From Planctomycetota bacterium (GTDB lineage Bacteria; Planctomycetota; Planctomycetia; Gemmatales; Gemmataceae): 40,266 nucleotides of DNA. The stretch lies in the NCBI GenBank assembly GCA_021781415.1, contig JAJXWW010000201.1:1-40266 (forward strand), written 5' to 3'. The notes beneath the pieces are model-generated. The model had not been told where the DNA came from. It saw nothing but the letters and a program-made list of their open reading frames with translations, and ran no database searches. Each line of letters starts with the position of its first letter. The first letter of the stretch is position 1. This document shows positions 24,476 through 31,762 of the stretch, in pieces. A program made the position numbers and the translations under genes.

Positions 24476-24493
24476 GCAACACTCGGTGACGAA

Positions 24494-25372
24494 TCAAACC
24501 GTCTTTTCCTCTGGAAAGGTGATGGGTACGAACTGAAAGCCGAGCAGATCGGATAGCGGTTCCCACTCCCGCGCGTTGCTCGATAAGGCATGTGTCGCCT
24601 TCTCCTTGGCTTCCAGGGCAATCAAGCAATCGCCGGCTCTTCTACAGTCTCCGTGCGAAAGTTCCATCTCGGAGTTCTGCAAGACCTTCTGAAAGATGTC
24701 TACAGCCTGTTGAAGTTGTTCGGAGGCCGACAAATGCGGCGCGAGCAAGCTCACCAATTGAGAACCCTCCTGCCGTATCACCTGCTCTACATGGCAGCCT
24801 TTATTCTTGCCTCGTTTGCATTCCGGTAGATTGACCTCGAAAGCCGCTCGCTTCTTTCGGGGCGGTTCTTTGGCCCGGTCGCAGGCGAGTCGGTCGTTGA
24901 GAACGGCATCCACGCTCTCCTTGACGAACCAAGCGTAAAGCTGGGGGATGATGTTCTCAAGCAAAAGCCGCGCTTTCTCCGCAAGCCGACAATCTCTTTC
25001 TTCCGAAATGTCGAACGAGGAGGCAAAAACTTGGAGGAGGTTGTTGAAAATGTGAGCGCGAAGGCTAATTTGTCGTCCCTTCTTCTCCAAAAGAGCATCT
25101 CTCGCCCGCGTGAACCGCGCCCCCGTTCTTCGGAGTTGATTGTGAATGGTGATGCACTCTTGAATGACCGTGGCCTTGAACTCGACTAACGAGATCCCCG
25201 TGGAAAACCTCCAATCGAACTCGGCAAGAATCGATTCAAGCTTCCGTCGGCGTGCCTCGGTCTTTCGCCGATCCAGTTGGACGGTCGTATCCAACAGCGC
25301 GCGGCGAGGCGAGATCGAGGTTGCATCCGATACGGACGGAGGACTAGGGGGTTGTTGAGAGGGGCTTGTCAT
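24494..25372 (-). CDS. PIN-like domain protein with helical insert
   Basis: The protein has 292 residues. After a disordered Pro/Ser-rich start, a PIN-type first strand appears (ALLDTTVQLDRRK, Asp28), then FSTGISLVEFKATVIQEC with conserved Glu64. A long helical insert follows, including a Cys pair (PECKRGKNKGCHVEQ). The C-terminal half-site is GDCLIALEAKE (Asp248) and SSNAREWEPL (about 264-273), matching the D...E...D...(T/S)N..(D/E) order of PIN nucleases. It is probably a metal-dependent RNase or a tRNA/mRNA-cleaving toxin, which is inference from the fold. Its start overlaps the upstream 183-residue gene by 29 bases, so the two form a unit. The start choice is by length only. Confidence 0.65.
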   Translation of the reverse strand: MTSPSQQPPSPPSVSDATSISPRRALLDTTVQLDRRKTEARRRKLESILAEFDWRFSTGISLVEFKATVIQECITIHNQLRRTGARFTRARDALLEKKGRQISLRAHIFNNLLQVFASSFDISEERDCRLAEKARLLLENIIPQLYAWFVKESVDAVLNDRLACDRAKEPPRKKRAAFEVNLPECKRGKNKGCHVEQVIRQEGSQLVSLLAPHLSASEQLQQAVDIFQKVLQNSEMELSHGDCRRAGDCLIALEAKEKATHALSSNAREWEPLSDLLGFQFVPITFPEEKTV

Positions 25373-25895
25373 CCTCGACCACCTCTTGAATGCGATAGCG
25401 TTTCACTACCTGAGGTTCGCCGATCGTTCCTCGAAACGAATCCAGCCCGCGCGCTCTCATGTAGTCGTAACAGGCTTTGACACTCGATTCGTCGACGAGA
25501 TACCTGACGCGAAGGAAGCGGAAAACATCGCGGAGAAAATCGACGTGTCTACGGTCCCAACGCGCATTGTTGACCTGAGACTGAACGGCAACCACCACCC
25601 GCTTCAGGGAATCGCCTTGTCCATAAGGACAATCGAACAGTTCCTCAAGGATCGCCTCGACCTCGGCCACAACCGCGGTTCCTTCATCGGTCACTTCATT
25701 GTCTACAATAAAGGCGTCTATATTTCCCAATTCGTCGAGGAGATCGTCGCAGAGTTGAAGGAATGCTTGGTGTACCGCGACATCCCGATGGAGATGATTC
25801 ATACTCGGCTTCCATTTTGCGTCACCGATCCCTTCCACGCCAATGTTGCGGAAGGAGAGGACTCCGGTTGAACGAAGCTCGTCGCATGCCTTCAA
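25344..25895 (-). CDS. Unrecognised protein paired with the PIN-like gene
   Basis: This 183-residue protein starts at the TTG at 25895; there is no better start, and a TAG lies six codons further up, so the N-terminus is uncertain and may have been trimmed. The sequence is soluble and mixed alpha/beta with strongly acidic stretches (AFIVDNEVTDEGTAVVAEVE; AILEELFDCPYGQGDS). It ends RYRIQEVVEDDKPLSTTP. I recognise no family, membrane segment or catalytic motif. Overlap with the following PIN-like gene suggests translational coupling, the usual arrangement for an antitoxin or partner ahead of a nuclease. It is larger than common antitoxins and has no obvious DNA-binding domain, so it could equally be a second effector subunit or sensor. 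Confidence 0.6.
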   Translation of the reverse strand: MKACDELRSTGVLSFRNIGVEGIGDAKWKPSMNHLHRDVAVHQAFLQLCDDLLDELGNIDAFIVDNEVTDEGTAVVAEVEAILEELFDCPYGQGDSLKRVVVAVQSQVNNARWDRRHVDFLRDVFRFLRVRYLVDESSVKACYDYMRARGLDSFRGTIGEPQVVKRYRIQEVVEDDKPLSTTP

Positions 25896-25971
25896 AACAC
25901 AAACATGATTCTAATCCAAGTATTCAGGAAGTACAACGAGAAGATTCCTCCTCCTTCGTTGAATCGAACCC

Positions 25972-27276
25972 TCAATCCTCCACCGGGAAGTACACGCTGG
26001 GCGGGACGACGCGCTGGAGGCGATCCAGTTCGGCGACGGCGGCGCGGAAGTCGCCGGTGAGCGCCGTGTGGGACATGATGACCAGGTGGACGCGGCCGCC
26101 TTCGTGGTCCTCCGGCGCTTCGTGCTGAATCACCGAGGCGATGCTGATGTGATGGTTGGCCAGCACGCGCGTCACATCGGCGAGAACGCCGGGGCGGTCC
26201 TCGACGAACAGACGCAGATAGAAGCGCGTGCGCACCGAGGCCGACGGAAATAGTGGCGGAGCCTGCGTTCGTGCGGACCAGAGTTTGAGGGTCTCGAACG
26301 TCTTCTGCGCCCGGCCAACGGCCAAGTCGATGAGATCGGCGACGACGGCGCTAGCGGTCGGCATCTGCCCCGCGCCGCGCCCGGCGAACAGAGCATCGCC
26401 CACCGCGTCGCCAACGACGTGAATGGCGTTGTAGGCACCGCGCACCATCGCCAACGGCGCTTGTTTCCGCAGCAGCACCGGCGAAACGTGCAGCGCCAGC
26501 TTGTCGCCCATGCGCCAAGTCTCAGCCAGCAGTTTGATGGTGTAACCCAACTCGCCGGCAAAGCGAATATCGAGGGCATCGATGTCGGCGATGCCGCGCC
26601 GTTCGATGGCATCGACGGGCACGGCAAGTCCGAAGGCGAGTTGCACCAGGATGGCGAGTTTGTGGGCGGCGTCGGTGCCGTTGACATCGAGCGTCGGGTC
26701 GGCTTCGGCGTAGCCGCGCCTTTGGGCCTCGGCCAAGGCATCGGCGTAGGTTTGGCCTTTCTCGGTCATGCTCGTGAGGATGAAATTGCAGGTGCCGTTG
26801 AGGATGCCTTGCAGCGATTGAATCTCATTGGCGGCCAGGCACTGCGCCAGGGCGGCCACGATGGGCACGCCGCCGGCCACGCTGGCCTCGAAGGCGACCG
26901 CGCGACCGTGCCGCCGGGCCGCGTCGAACACTTCGGCCCCGTGCTGCGCCAACAGCGCCTTGTTGGCCGTCACCACGTCCTTGCCCGCCTCAAGCAGCGA
27001 CAACACCGCTTGCTTGGCCCAGTCCACGCCGCCAACCAGTTCGACGCCGACCTGCACGCTCGGATCGTTCAACACCTGTTGCAGGTCCGTCGTTAGCAAC
27101 GCGCGCGGCAACGCCGCCGGACGGGGTTTTTCCGTGTCGCGGACCACGACGCGGCGCAAGGCCAAAGGCCGTCCCGCCCGCGCCGCCAAGCGCTCGGATT
27201 GTTCCAATAACAGCCGCGCCACGCCGCCGCCGACCGTGCCGCAACCGATCAATGCGATGCCGAGAGGAGTATTCAC
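25972..27276 (-). CDS. hom: Homoserine dehydrogenase with C-terminal ACT domain
   Basis: This cytoplasmic enzyme of threonine, methionine and isoleucine synthesis reduces aspartate semialdehyde to homoserine with NAD(P)H. The 434-residue protein starts at a GTG. It has an N-terminal Rossmann motif (IALIGCGTVGGGVARLL), the VVTANKALLA and GILNGTCNFILTSM substrate/catalytic blocks, and ADPTLDVNGTDAAHKLAIL typical of the family. The C-terminal ACT domain (about 350-420: YLRLFVEDRPGVLADVTRVL) suggests feedback control by threonine or a related amino acid. It stands alone between the PIN-like unit and the oppositely oriented DUF433 pair. No aspartokinase gene adjoins it. Confidence 0.95.
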   Translation of the reverse strand: MNTPLGIALIGCGTVGGGVARLLLEQSERLAARAGRPLALRRVVVRDTEKPRPAALPRALLTTDLQQVLNDPSVQVGVELVGGVDWAKQAVLSLLEAGKDVVTANKALLAQHGAEVFDAARRHGRAVAFEASVAGGVPIVAALAQCLAANEIQSLQGILNGTCNFILTSMTEKGQTYADALAEAQRRGYAEADPTLDVNGTDAAHKLAILVQLAFGLAVPVDAIERRGIADIDALDIRFAGELGYTIKLLAETWRMGDKLALHVSPVLLRKQAPLAMVRGAYNAIHVVGDAVGDALFAGRGAGQMPTASAVVADLIDLAVGRAQKTFETLKLWSARTQAPPLFPSASVRTRFYLRLFVEDRPGVLADVTRVLANHHISIASVIQHEAPEDHEGGRVHLVIMSHTALTGDFRAAVAELDRLQRVVPPSVYFPVED

Positions 27277-27400
27277 CTTTGCCTATCTCTTTCACGAAAA
27301 GAAAGCGATTCTCACCGATTCGATCTTTTTATGAGCTACCGCAAGGCGCGGCGTCTCGGAACTGCTACGATAGCGGATAACCGAAGTGAAGGAGAATGAG

Positions 27401-27817
27401 ATGAGCGGCGAACCGATCCACGACCGTGGGCCTGAAATCGTCGGCACGCGGATAACCGTGTACAATCTACTGCCCTATTTTCTGGATGCCACGGCCACCG
27501 AGACATTTTTGTGTCGGCTCTACGACTTGACGCCGGAGCAGGTGGCGGCGGCGCGAGCGTATGTTCTGAATCATGCGGATGCCGTTTTAGCTCGCCATAT
27601 GGATATCGAAGCGCGGCTGGCCGAGGGAAATCCGCCGGAAGTGCGCGAGCGCGCTCAAGAGACTCGCGCCGCATTTCTTCGTTTCAAAGACTGGGTAGTC
27701 AAGCGCCGACAAGCCGATGGGCAAGAACGCGCGGAAAACTCCGCCGCGTCGAATGGCACCAGGAACCCCGAACCATTGCCCACCTTCCGCGAATGGCTCG
27801 CCCAACAAGAATCTTAG
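27401..27817 (+). CDS. DUF433-type antitoxin-like protein
   Basis: The protein has 138 residues from the ATG at 27401, selected because AAGGAG sits 7 bases upstream; a GTG 15 bases earlier is in frame but overlaps that site. The core RGPEIVGTRITVYNLLPYFL and DLTPEQVAAARAYVLNHADAV is the DUF433 helix-turn-helix-like fold, which usually accompanies DUF5615 PIN-like proteins as a presumed antitoxin. It has a longer than usual C-terminal extension (about 70 residues, charged, ending PTFREWLAQQES) that could be the toxin-neutralising tail. The partner starts 18 bases downstream. As in other such pairs it probably autoregulates the operon, which is inference. Confidence 0.8.
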   Translation: MSGEPIHDRGPEIVGTRITVYNLLPYFLDATATETFLCRLYDLTPEQVAAARAYVLNHADAVLARHMDIEARLAEGNPPEVRERAQETRAAFLRFKDWVVKRRQADGQERAENSAASNGTRNPEPLPTFREWLAQQES

Positions 27818-27835
27818 CCAAACAAGGGGCGGTTC

Positions 27836-28252
27836 ATGCGTGGATTGCTGGCCGACGTGAACGTTCAAGGTCATTTGCTGTACCTTTGTCAGCTCTTCGA
27901 ATCGCTCGATCTCGAAAGTGTTCTCATCGAGATTCCCCTCGAATTTGCAACCTTCGCCGATCTTCAAATTCCGCAAAATCTCGACGATCGCTCGCTTTGG
28001 CAGCGCTGCCAGCAGGACGGTTGGGTTCTCTTCACGGACAATCGTAACGACGAGAATGAAAATTCGCTGCATGCAACTCTTGCGGATTCTTGGCATAAGG
28101 GTTGCTTTCCCGTTCTTACCCTCGCCAATAAGAAAAAGTTTGAACGCAACTCGATCTATGCTGAACGAGTCGCCGTTGATGTCGCGGAACTGTTGTTCGG
28201 CATCGCTCACCAAGAATACCGCGATCGACCGCGTATCTATGTCCCACGCTGA
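27836..28252 (+). CDS. DUF5615-like PIN-family toxin candidate
   Basis: This 138-residue protein has an SD AAGGGG ahead of the ATG. It opens with GLLADVNVQGHLLYL, the acidic first strand of DUF5615/PIN-like proteins, and has WVLFTDNRNDENENSLHATL, where the T-D-N-R-N motif gives the second acidic site. Most DUF5615 proteins are about 110-120 residues, so this one is slightly long. Together with the preceding DUF433 gene it makes a standard toxin-antitoxin-like pair; the presumed activity is RNA cleavage. It ends convergently with the HlyD gene with a gap of about 88 bases. Confidence 0.75.
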   Translation: MRGLLADVNVQGHLLYLCQLFESLDLESVLIEIPLEFATFADLQIPQNLDDRSLWQRCQQDGWVLFTDNRNDENENSLHATLADSWHKGCFPVLTLANKKKFERNSIYAERVAVDVAELLFGIAHQEYRDRPRIYVPR

Positions 28253-28340
28253 GGACATCCATTGGGCGACGCGCCACATCATCCCTCGAACGGGCACTCC
28301 GATCCTCCACCTCGCGCTGTCTCTCGTCTCGGGGTAAGGG

Positions 28341-29495
28341 TCAATCGACGAAGCGGACGCGGACGCGCTGGCCGATGCGCATTTCGCCGGTCTTGGATTC
28401 GATTTGTACGATACATTCGAGAGTGCGTGAGTCGTTATTTAGTTGCAGTGCTTCGGGATTGTTGGTGCGGCTGGGGGCGAACCAGCGGGCCAGACTCACG
28501 ACCTTGCCTTGGCCGCACTCTTTGCCGGTAACGTGGTCCTCGACGACCACATGCTGACTCTCGCGCACGCGGTCCACGAACTCTTGTTCGACTTCGGCGC
28601 GGACCATGAGGGGACGTTCGGCGGCGAACTGAACCGCCGGCTGGCGCGGATTGGCTCCCAGCGTTTGGCCGGGGTTGACGAGAATGCGCAGCGGCGTGCC
28701 GTCGACGGGAGCGCGGAGGACGCATTCGGCCACGGCATTCTTGGCCTCTTCCAGCTGCGCCTCCTTGCCCTCGATCTTGATCTTGGCGGCGGCGACGTAC
28801 CGTTCGGCGGTGTGTTTGGCGGCCTCGGCGAGAGCGAGCTTGCCCCGCTCGCCCCGCACGGCCAACTCGGCCTGTTCGAGGGTTATTTCCGCGATCTGTA
28901 GAGTCTCTTTATCGCCCACAAGGTCCGATTTGTCGAATCGTTGCAATTTACCTTGGACGATGCGCGCCTTTTCCACGTTCTTGAGGGCGGCGTCGATGGC
29001 GATCGTTTGAGCCGCGATGGCCGCGCTCGCCTCTTGCACTTTGGCCTCGGCGATGGCCAATTCCCGCTGCGCGCCTTGCCAATCCATCTCCGCCTGGCGT
29101 TGTTTCAAGCGCTGCACGGTACCTTCGAGACGCACGAGGGGTTGGCCCGCCTTGACCGGCTCGTTCTCGCGCGCTTCGACGGAGGCCACGCGCCCCATCT
29201 GCATGGGATAAAGCTGAGTTATACCCCCCTCCATATCCACTTTTCCCAGAGAGTACCAGGCTTGCGATTCGGACGCCGGCACGGCGGTCGGCGACGGCAC
29301 CGACGAATCGCCGGGACGAGCGCGGATGCTCAACCCCGCGATCACCAGCGACGCCACGAGCAGCAGTGCCCCCAGCGAGACGGCGAGCGACACGCGCCAA
29401 GTCCGCGCCGGCGCGGTGGACGGACGGATCGGCTCCATGAAACTCACCTCCGGCGAGGATGCGGTCAAAGGTGAATCGATGATTTCCGCGTGCAT
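28341..29495 (-). CDS. HlyD/MacA-type periplasmic adaptor of an ABC exporter
   Basis: The 384-residue membrane fusion protein has an N-terminal cytoplasmic tail, one membrane segment (about 33-55: VSLAVSLGALLLVASLVIAGL), a lipoyl-like half-motif (GRVASVEARENEPVKAGQPL), a long coiled-coil hairpin (about 125-260, rich in Gln/Glu/Ala) and a returning half (AECVLRAPVDGTPLRILVNP). A beta-barrel domain follows. It bridges the inner-membrane transporter to the outer envelope. The gene begins 3 bases after the ATPase stop, with an SD inside the end of that gene, so they are coupled. The set resembles the DevBCA/MacAB class; cargo is unknown. Confidence 0.9.
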   Translation of the reverse strand: MHAEIIDSPLTASSPEVSFMEPIRPSTAPARTWRVSLAVSLGALLLVASLVIAGLSIRARPGDSSVPSPTAVPASESQAWYSLGKVDMEGGITQLYPMQMGRVASVEARENEPVKAGQPLVRLEGTVQRLKQRQAEMDWQGAQRELAIAEAKVQEASAAIAAQTIAIDAALKNVEKARIVQGKLQRFDKSDLVGDKETLQIAEITLEQAELAVRGERGKLALAEAAKHTAERYVAAAKIKIEGKEAQLEEAKNAVAECVLRAPVDGTPLRILVNPGQTLGANPRQPAVQFAAERPLMVRAEVEQEFVDRVRESQHVVVEDHVTGKECGQGKVVSLARWFAPSRTNNPEALQLNNDSRTLECIVQIESKTGEMRIGQRVRVRFVD

Positions 29496-29498
29496 GGC

Positions 29499-30242
29499 TC
29501 AGCCCTCTTGCTTTATCTTATGCAGCATCGGTTCGTAGTCGTCGTCGTGGTCGATCAGTTGGCCGTCTTCCATGTGGATGACGCGATCCACATGCTCGAT
29601 GATGCGGGCGTCGTGGGCGACGATCAGAACCGTGGCTCCGCGGTCGTGGGCGGCGCTACGGAGAAGTTCGACCACCTGCTCGCCGGCCTTCCAATCGAGC
29701 GCGCTGGTCGGTTCGTCGGCGAAACAGAAGTTCGGATCCTTGATGAGAGCGCGGCCGATGGCCACGCGCTGCTTCTCGCCACCGGACAGTTCGGTCGGGC
29801 GGAGATGGGCCTTCTTGGCCATGCCCAAGAGCATCAGAATCTCGTCGGCACGGCGGCGTGCCTCGCCGGTCGACGCGCCTTCTCCCCAGCGCGCCACCAT
29901 CTCCAACTGTTGCCGAGCCGTCAGGGCGTTGAACAAATTGTATCCCTGAAAGATGAAACCGCAGTGACGAAGTCGAAATCGCTCGCGCTCGCGGTCGGAC
30001 ATCGACCACAGGTCTTGTCCCAAGGCGACGACGCGGCCGGCATCCGGATGCAACAGGCCGGACAGGATCGCCAACAGCGTCGATTTGCCGCTGCCCGACG
30101 GTCCCATAAGCAGCGTGATCTGTCCGGAGTAGAGCTTGAGCGAGACGTCGTGTAAGACGGTCGATTTCGTCTCGCCCTGCCCGAAGCTGCGCGACAGACG
30201 CACGGCTTGCAGGGATGGCACGGATGGCATGTCGTCAATCAT
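29499..30242 (-). CDS. ABC transporter ATP-binding protein (MacB/LolD/DevA type)
   Basis: The 247-residue ATPase has Walker A GPSGSGKST (47-55), a Q-loop FQGYNLFNALTARQQ, the signature LSGGEKQRVAIGRAL (about 154-168), Walker B FCFADEPTSALD and the switch His in VLIVAHDARI. It powers the exporter formed with the FtsX-type permease upstream and the HlyD adaptor downstream. The permease is separated from it by a palindromic repeat (30314-30428). The C-terminal DHDDDYEPML tail is acidic and unremarkable. Confidence 0.95.
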   Translation of the reverse strand: MIDDMPSVPSLQAVRLSRSFGQGETKSTVLHDVSLKLYSGQITLLMGPSGSGKSTLLAILSGLLHPDAGRVVALGQDLWSMSDRERERFRLRHCGFIFQGYNLFNALTARQQLEMVARWGEGASTGEARRRADEILMLLGMAKKAHLRPTELSGGEKQRVAIGRALIKDPNFCFADEPTSALDWKAGEQVVELLRSAAHDRGATVLIVAHDARIIEHVDRVIHMEDGQLIDHDDDYEPMLHKIKQEG

Positions 30243-30313
30243 CGTTGCCGATCCTCGAAAAAACTCCGTTTCGCCGCGACCCGCGGCGAAACGACTTAGA
30301 GACGATCCGCAAA

Positions 30314-30428
30314 GCCCCCCTCGCCCCTGTACTCAGGGGAGAGGGGTCGGGGGTGAGGGGCGAGAATACGCGAGAAAATCACCCCCTCACCCCAACCCCT
30401 CTCCCCCTGAGTACAGGGGGAGAGGGGC
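30314..30428. repeat. MITE-like inverted repeat between permease and ATPase genes
   Basis: Two roughly 48-base arms (30314-30361 and 30380-30428) are imperfect inverted copies sharing CCCTGTACTCAGGGG-type words and G/C tracts, around an 18-base centre. Each arm is itself a small hairpin. Its position inside an exporter operon could lower downstream expression. I know similar C-rich GTACTCAGGGG hairpins from other planctomycete-type genomes only by general impression. Confidence 0.8.
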
Positions 30429-30440
30429 TTATCGGACAGC

Positions 30441-31571
30441 TTAGCGAAGCAAGGTGGCCGGTTCGATCTGGCGCAACGAGCGCAGCGCGAACAGGCCGGA
30501 CAACAGAGCCATGACCAGCGTCACCACCGCCGCCGAGGTTTGCAGCCACCACGGCAGCGAGACGATGTGGACGCCCATCATGCGATCCGCCGCCCATGCC
30601 AGACTGTATCCCGCCGGCACGGCGAGTGCTATTCCAATGATACCAATCCAAAACGATTGCGACACGACCATGAGGGCCATGCGCCAGCGCGGAATGCCCA
30701 AGGCGCGCAGCACGGCGTACTCGCGCAGCGAAGCCACCGTCGCCGCGTACAGGGTTTGGCTGGTGACGACCGCGCCGACGAGCAATCCCAAAGCGGCAGC
30801 GTAACCCAGGGCGATGCCGGCCTTCGTCTTGAGCAGCCAATGCAGCTGCGTGCGGCGCGAAAACTCGCCGGTGGTGAATGCCGACACGTCCGAGTAGTTC
30901 TGGTGCAGGCGCTCGACCACATGCTCCGCTTGGGTAGCGTTGCGGCAGCGTCCGAGAACGTAGGTCGTCGTCTGCCCCTGTTGGATCGGCAAGCGCTTTC
31001 GGGCCGTCGGTATGGAACACAGAACGTAGGGACCGGCCAGACTCGGCAGGCCGCGCGTCGTGCCGACGACGCGCACCGCATGGCCGGAAATCTCCGCCGT
31101 CGAGCCGATCCCTTTGACGCCCAGCCGCTTCACGTCCGATTCGTCGATGATGACGGTTCCCTCCTCGGCCAACAGCCCGCATTGTTGCGGCGTCAGCTTG
31201 TCGATCTTGCCCAACGAATCGGGACTGAGCTGCGAGCCGATGACCATGCACAACTCGTTGCCGCCCCCCGGCTTGGCCCAAAAAGCGAAGCCCTGCAAGT
31301 AAGGCTCGCAGCGTTCGATCTCCGGCTGCACGCCCATGCGCGCCAGCGTGCTTTCGGGAATGGGTCGGCCCAAATCGACCGACAGCACCTTGGGCGCGCC
31401 CATCCACACGTCGGCGTGCGTGTGGTCGATGGGAATGGACGTGATCGAAAACAACCCCAACAACAGGCCGCACTGCAAAGCGATCAGCAGCGCGCTGAAC
31501 GCCACCGCCAACACGCCGGGCAGATAGCGCTGTCGTTCAAACCACAGAGTTGCAAGCGAATACGAAGCCAT
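30441..31571 (-). CDS. ABC transporter permease, FtsX/DevC type
   Basis: The 376-residue inner-membrane permease has one N-terminal membrane segment (about 18-40), a large extracytoplasmic MacB-PCD-like domain (about 45-235) and three C-terminal segments (about 250-275, 300-330 and 340-362). EYAVLRALGIPRWRM is the FtsX-family motif. Four-segment topology with an HlyD adaptor and a LolD-like ATPase suits a DevC- or MacB-like exporter of lipids, peptides or small molecules. SD GAAGGAG precedes the ATG. It is first in the exporter operon; asparagine synthase lies upstream on the same strand. Confidence 0.9.
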   Translation of the reverse strand: MASYSLATLWFERQRYLPGVLAVAFSALLIALQCGLLLGLFSITSIPIDHTHADVWMGAPKVLSVDLGRPIPESTLARMGVQPEIERCEPYLQGFAFWAKPGGGNELCMVIGSQLSPDSLGKIDKLTPQQCGLLAEEGTVIIDESDVKRLGVKGIGSTAEISGHAVRVVGTTRGLPSLAGPYVLCSIPTARKRLPIQQGQTTTYVLGRCRNATQAEHVVERLHQNYSDVSAFTTGEFSRRTQLHWLLKTKAGIALGYAAALGLLVGAVVTSQTLYAATVASLREYAVLRALGIPRWRMALMVVSQSFWIGIIGIALAVPAGYSLAWAADRMMGVHIVSLPWWLQTSAAVVTLVMALLSGLFALRSLRQIEPATLLR

Positions 31572-31582
31572 GATTCTCCTTC

Positions 31583-31622
31583 TCGGCTGTCGGCTGTCGG
31601 CTGTCGGCTGTCGGCTGTCGGC
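31583..31622. repeat. Heptanucleotide tandem array A
   Basis: The 7-base unit TCGGCTG is repeated almost six times without mismatch, directly upstream of the permease start. It is partly the reverse complement of array B (31684-31762), so the two can pair into a long imperfect hairpin. Confidence 0.95.
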
Positions 31623-31683
31623 CAGTATTAGCCGACCCTAGTTTTATGCCTCGACCACAGCTTGTGCCCTCGTTCTCACCGTA

Positions 31684-31762
31684 TCCGGCCGATAGCCGAT
31701 GGCCGATAGCTACTGGCCGACAGCCGATAGCCGATGGCCGATAGCCGATTGCCGATTGCCGC
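31684..31762. repeat. Heptanucleotide array B, entering the asparagine synthase gene
   Basis: Degenerate copies of a 7-base unit (CCGATAG/CCGATGG/CCGATTG) run from the intergenic space into the 3' end of the asparagine synthase reading frame (stop at 31710). They encode a repeat-derived tail (QSAIGHRLSAVGQ). Confidence 0.9.

Larger units (their letters stand above)
23561..24493. other. Relic-only stretch between the R-M cassette and the PIN-like gene
   Basis: There is no intact gene. In order on the plus strand it holds a decayed sigma-factor start (23660-23852), a 3' REP word (about 23981), an internally deleted RAYT (24019-24368), a 5' REP word (24392-24418) and a fragment of the adenine methylase start (24424-24475). 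Confidence 0.75.

Noticed and set aside
24476..24540. Extension of the methylase-like fragment beyond 24475
   Set aside because: The next residues (GKDGLIRHRVLHEP) only loosely resemble the methylase N-terminus, and this DNA partly encodes the end of the PIN-like gene in another frame.
30540..31631. Plus-strand frame of 363 codons
   Set aside because: It is antisense to the permease gene, low-complexity His/Arg/Gln-rich, and ends in the heptanucleotide array.
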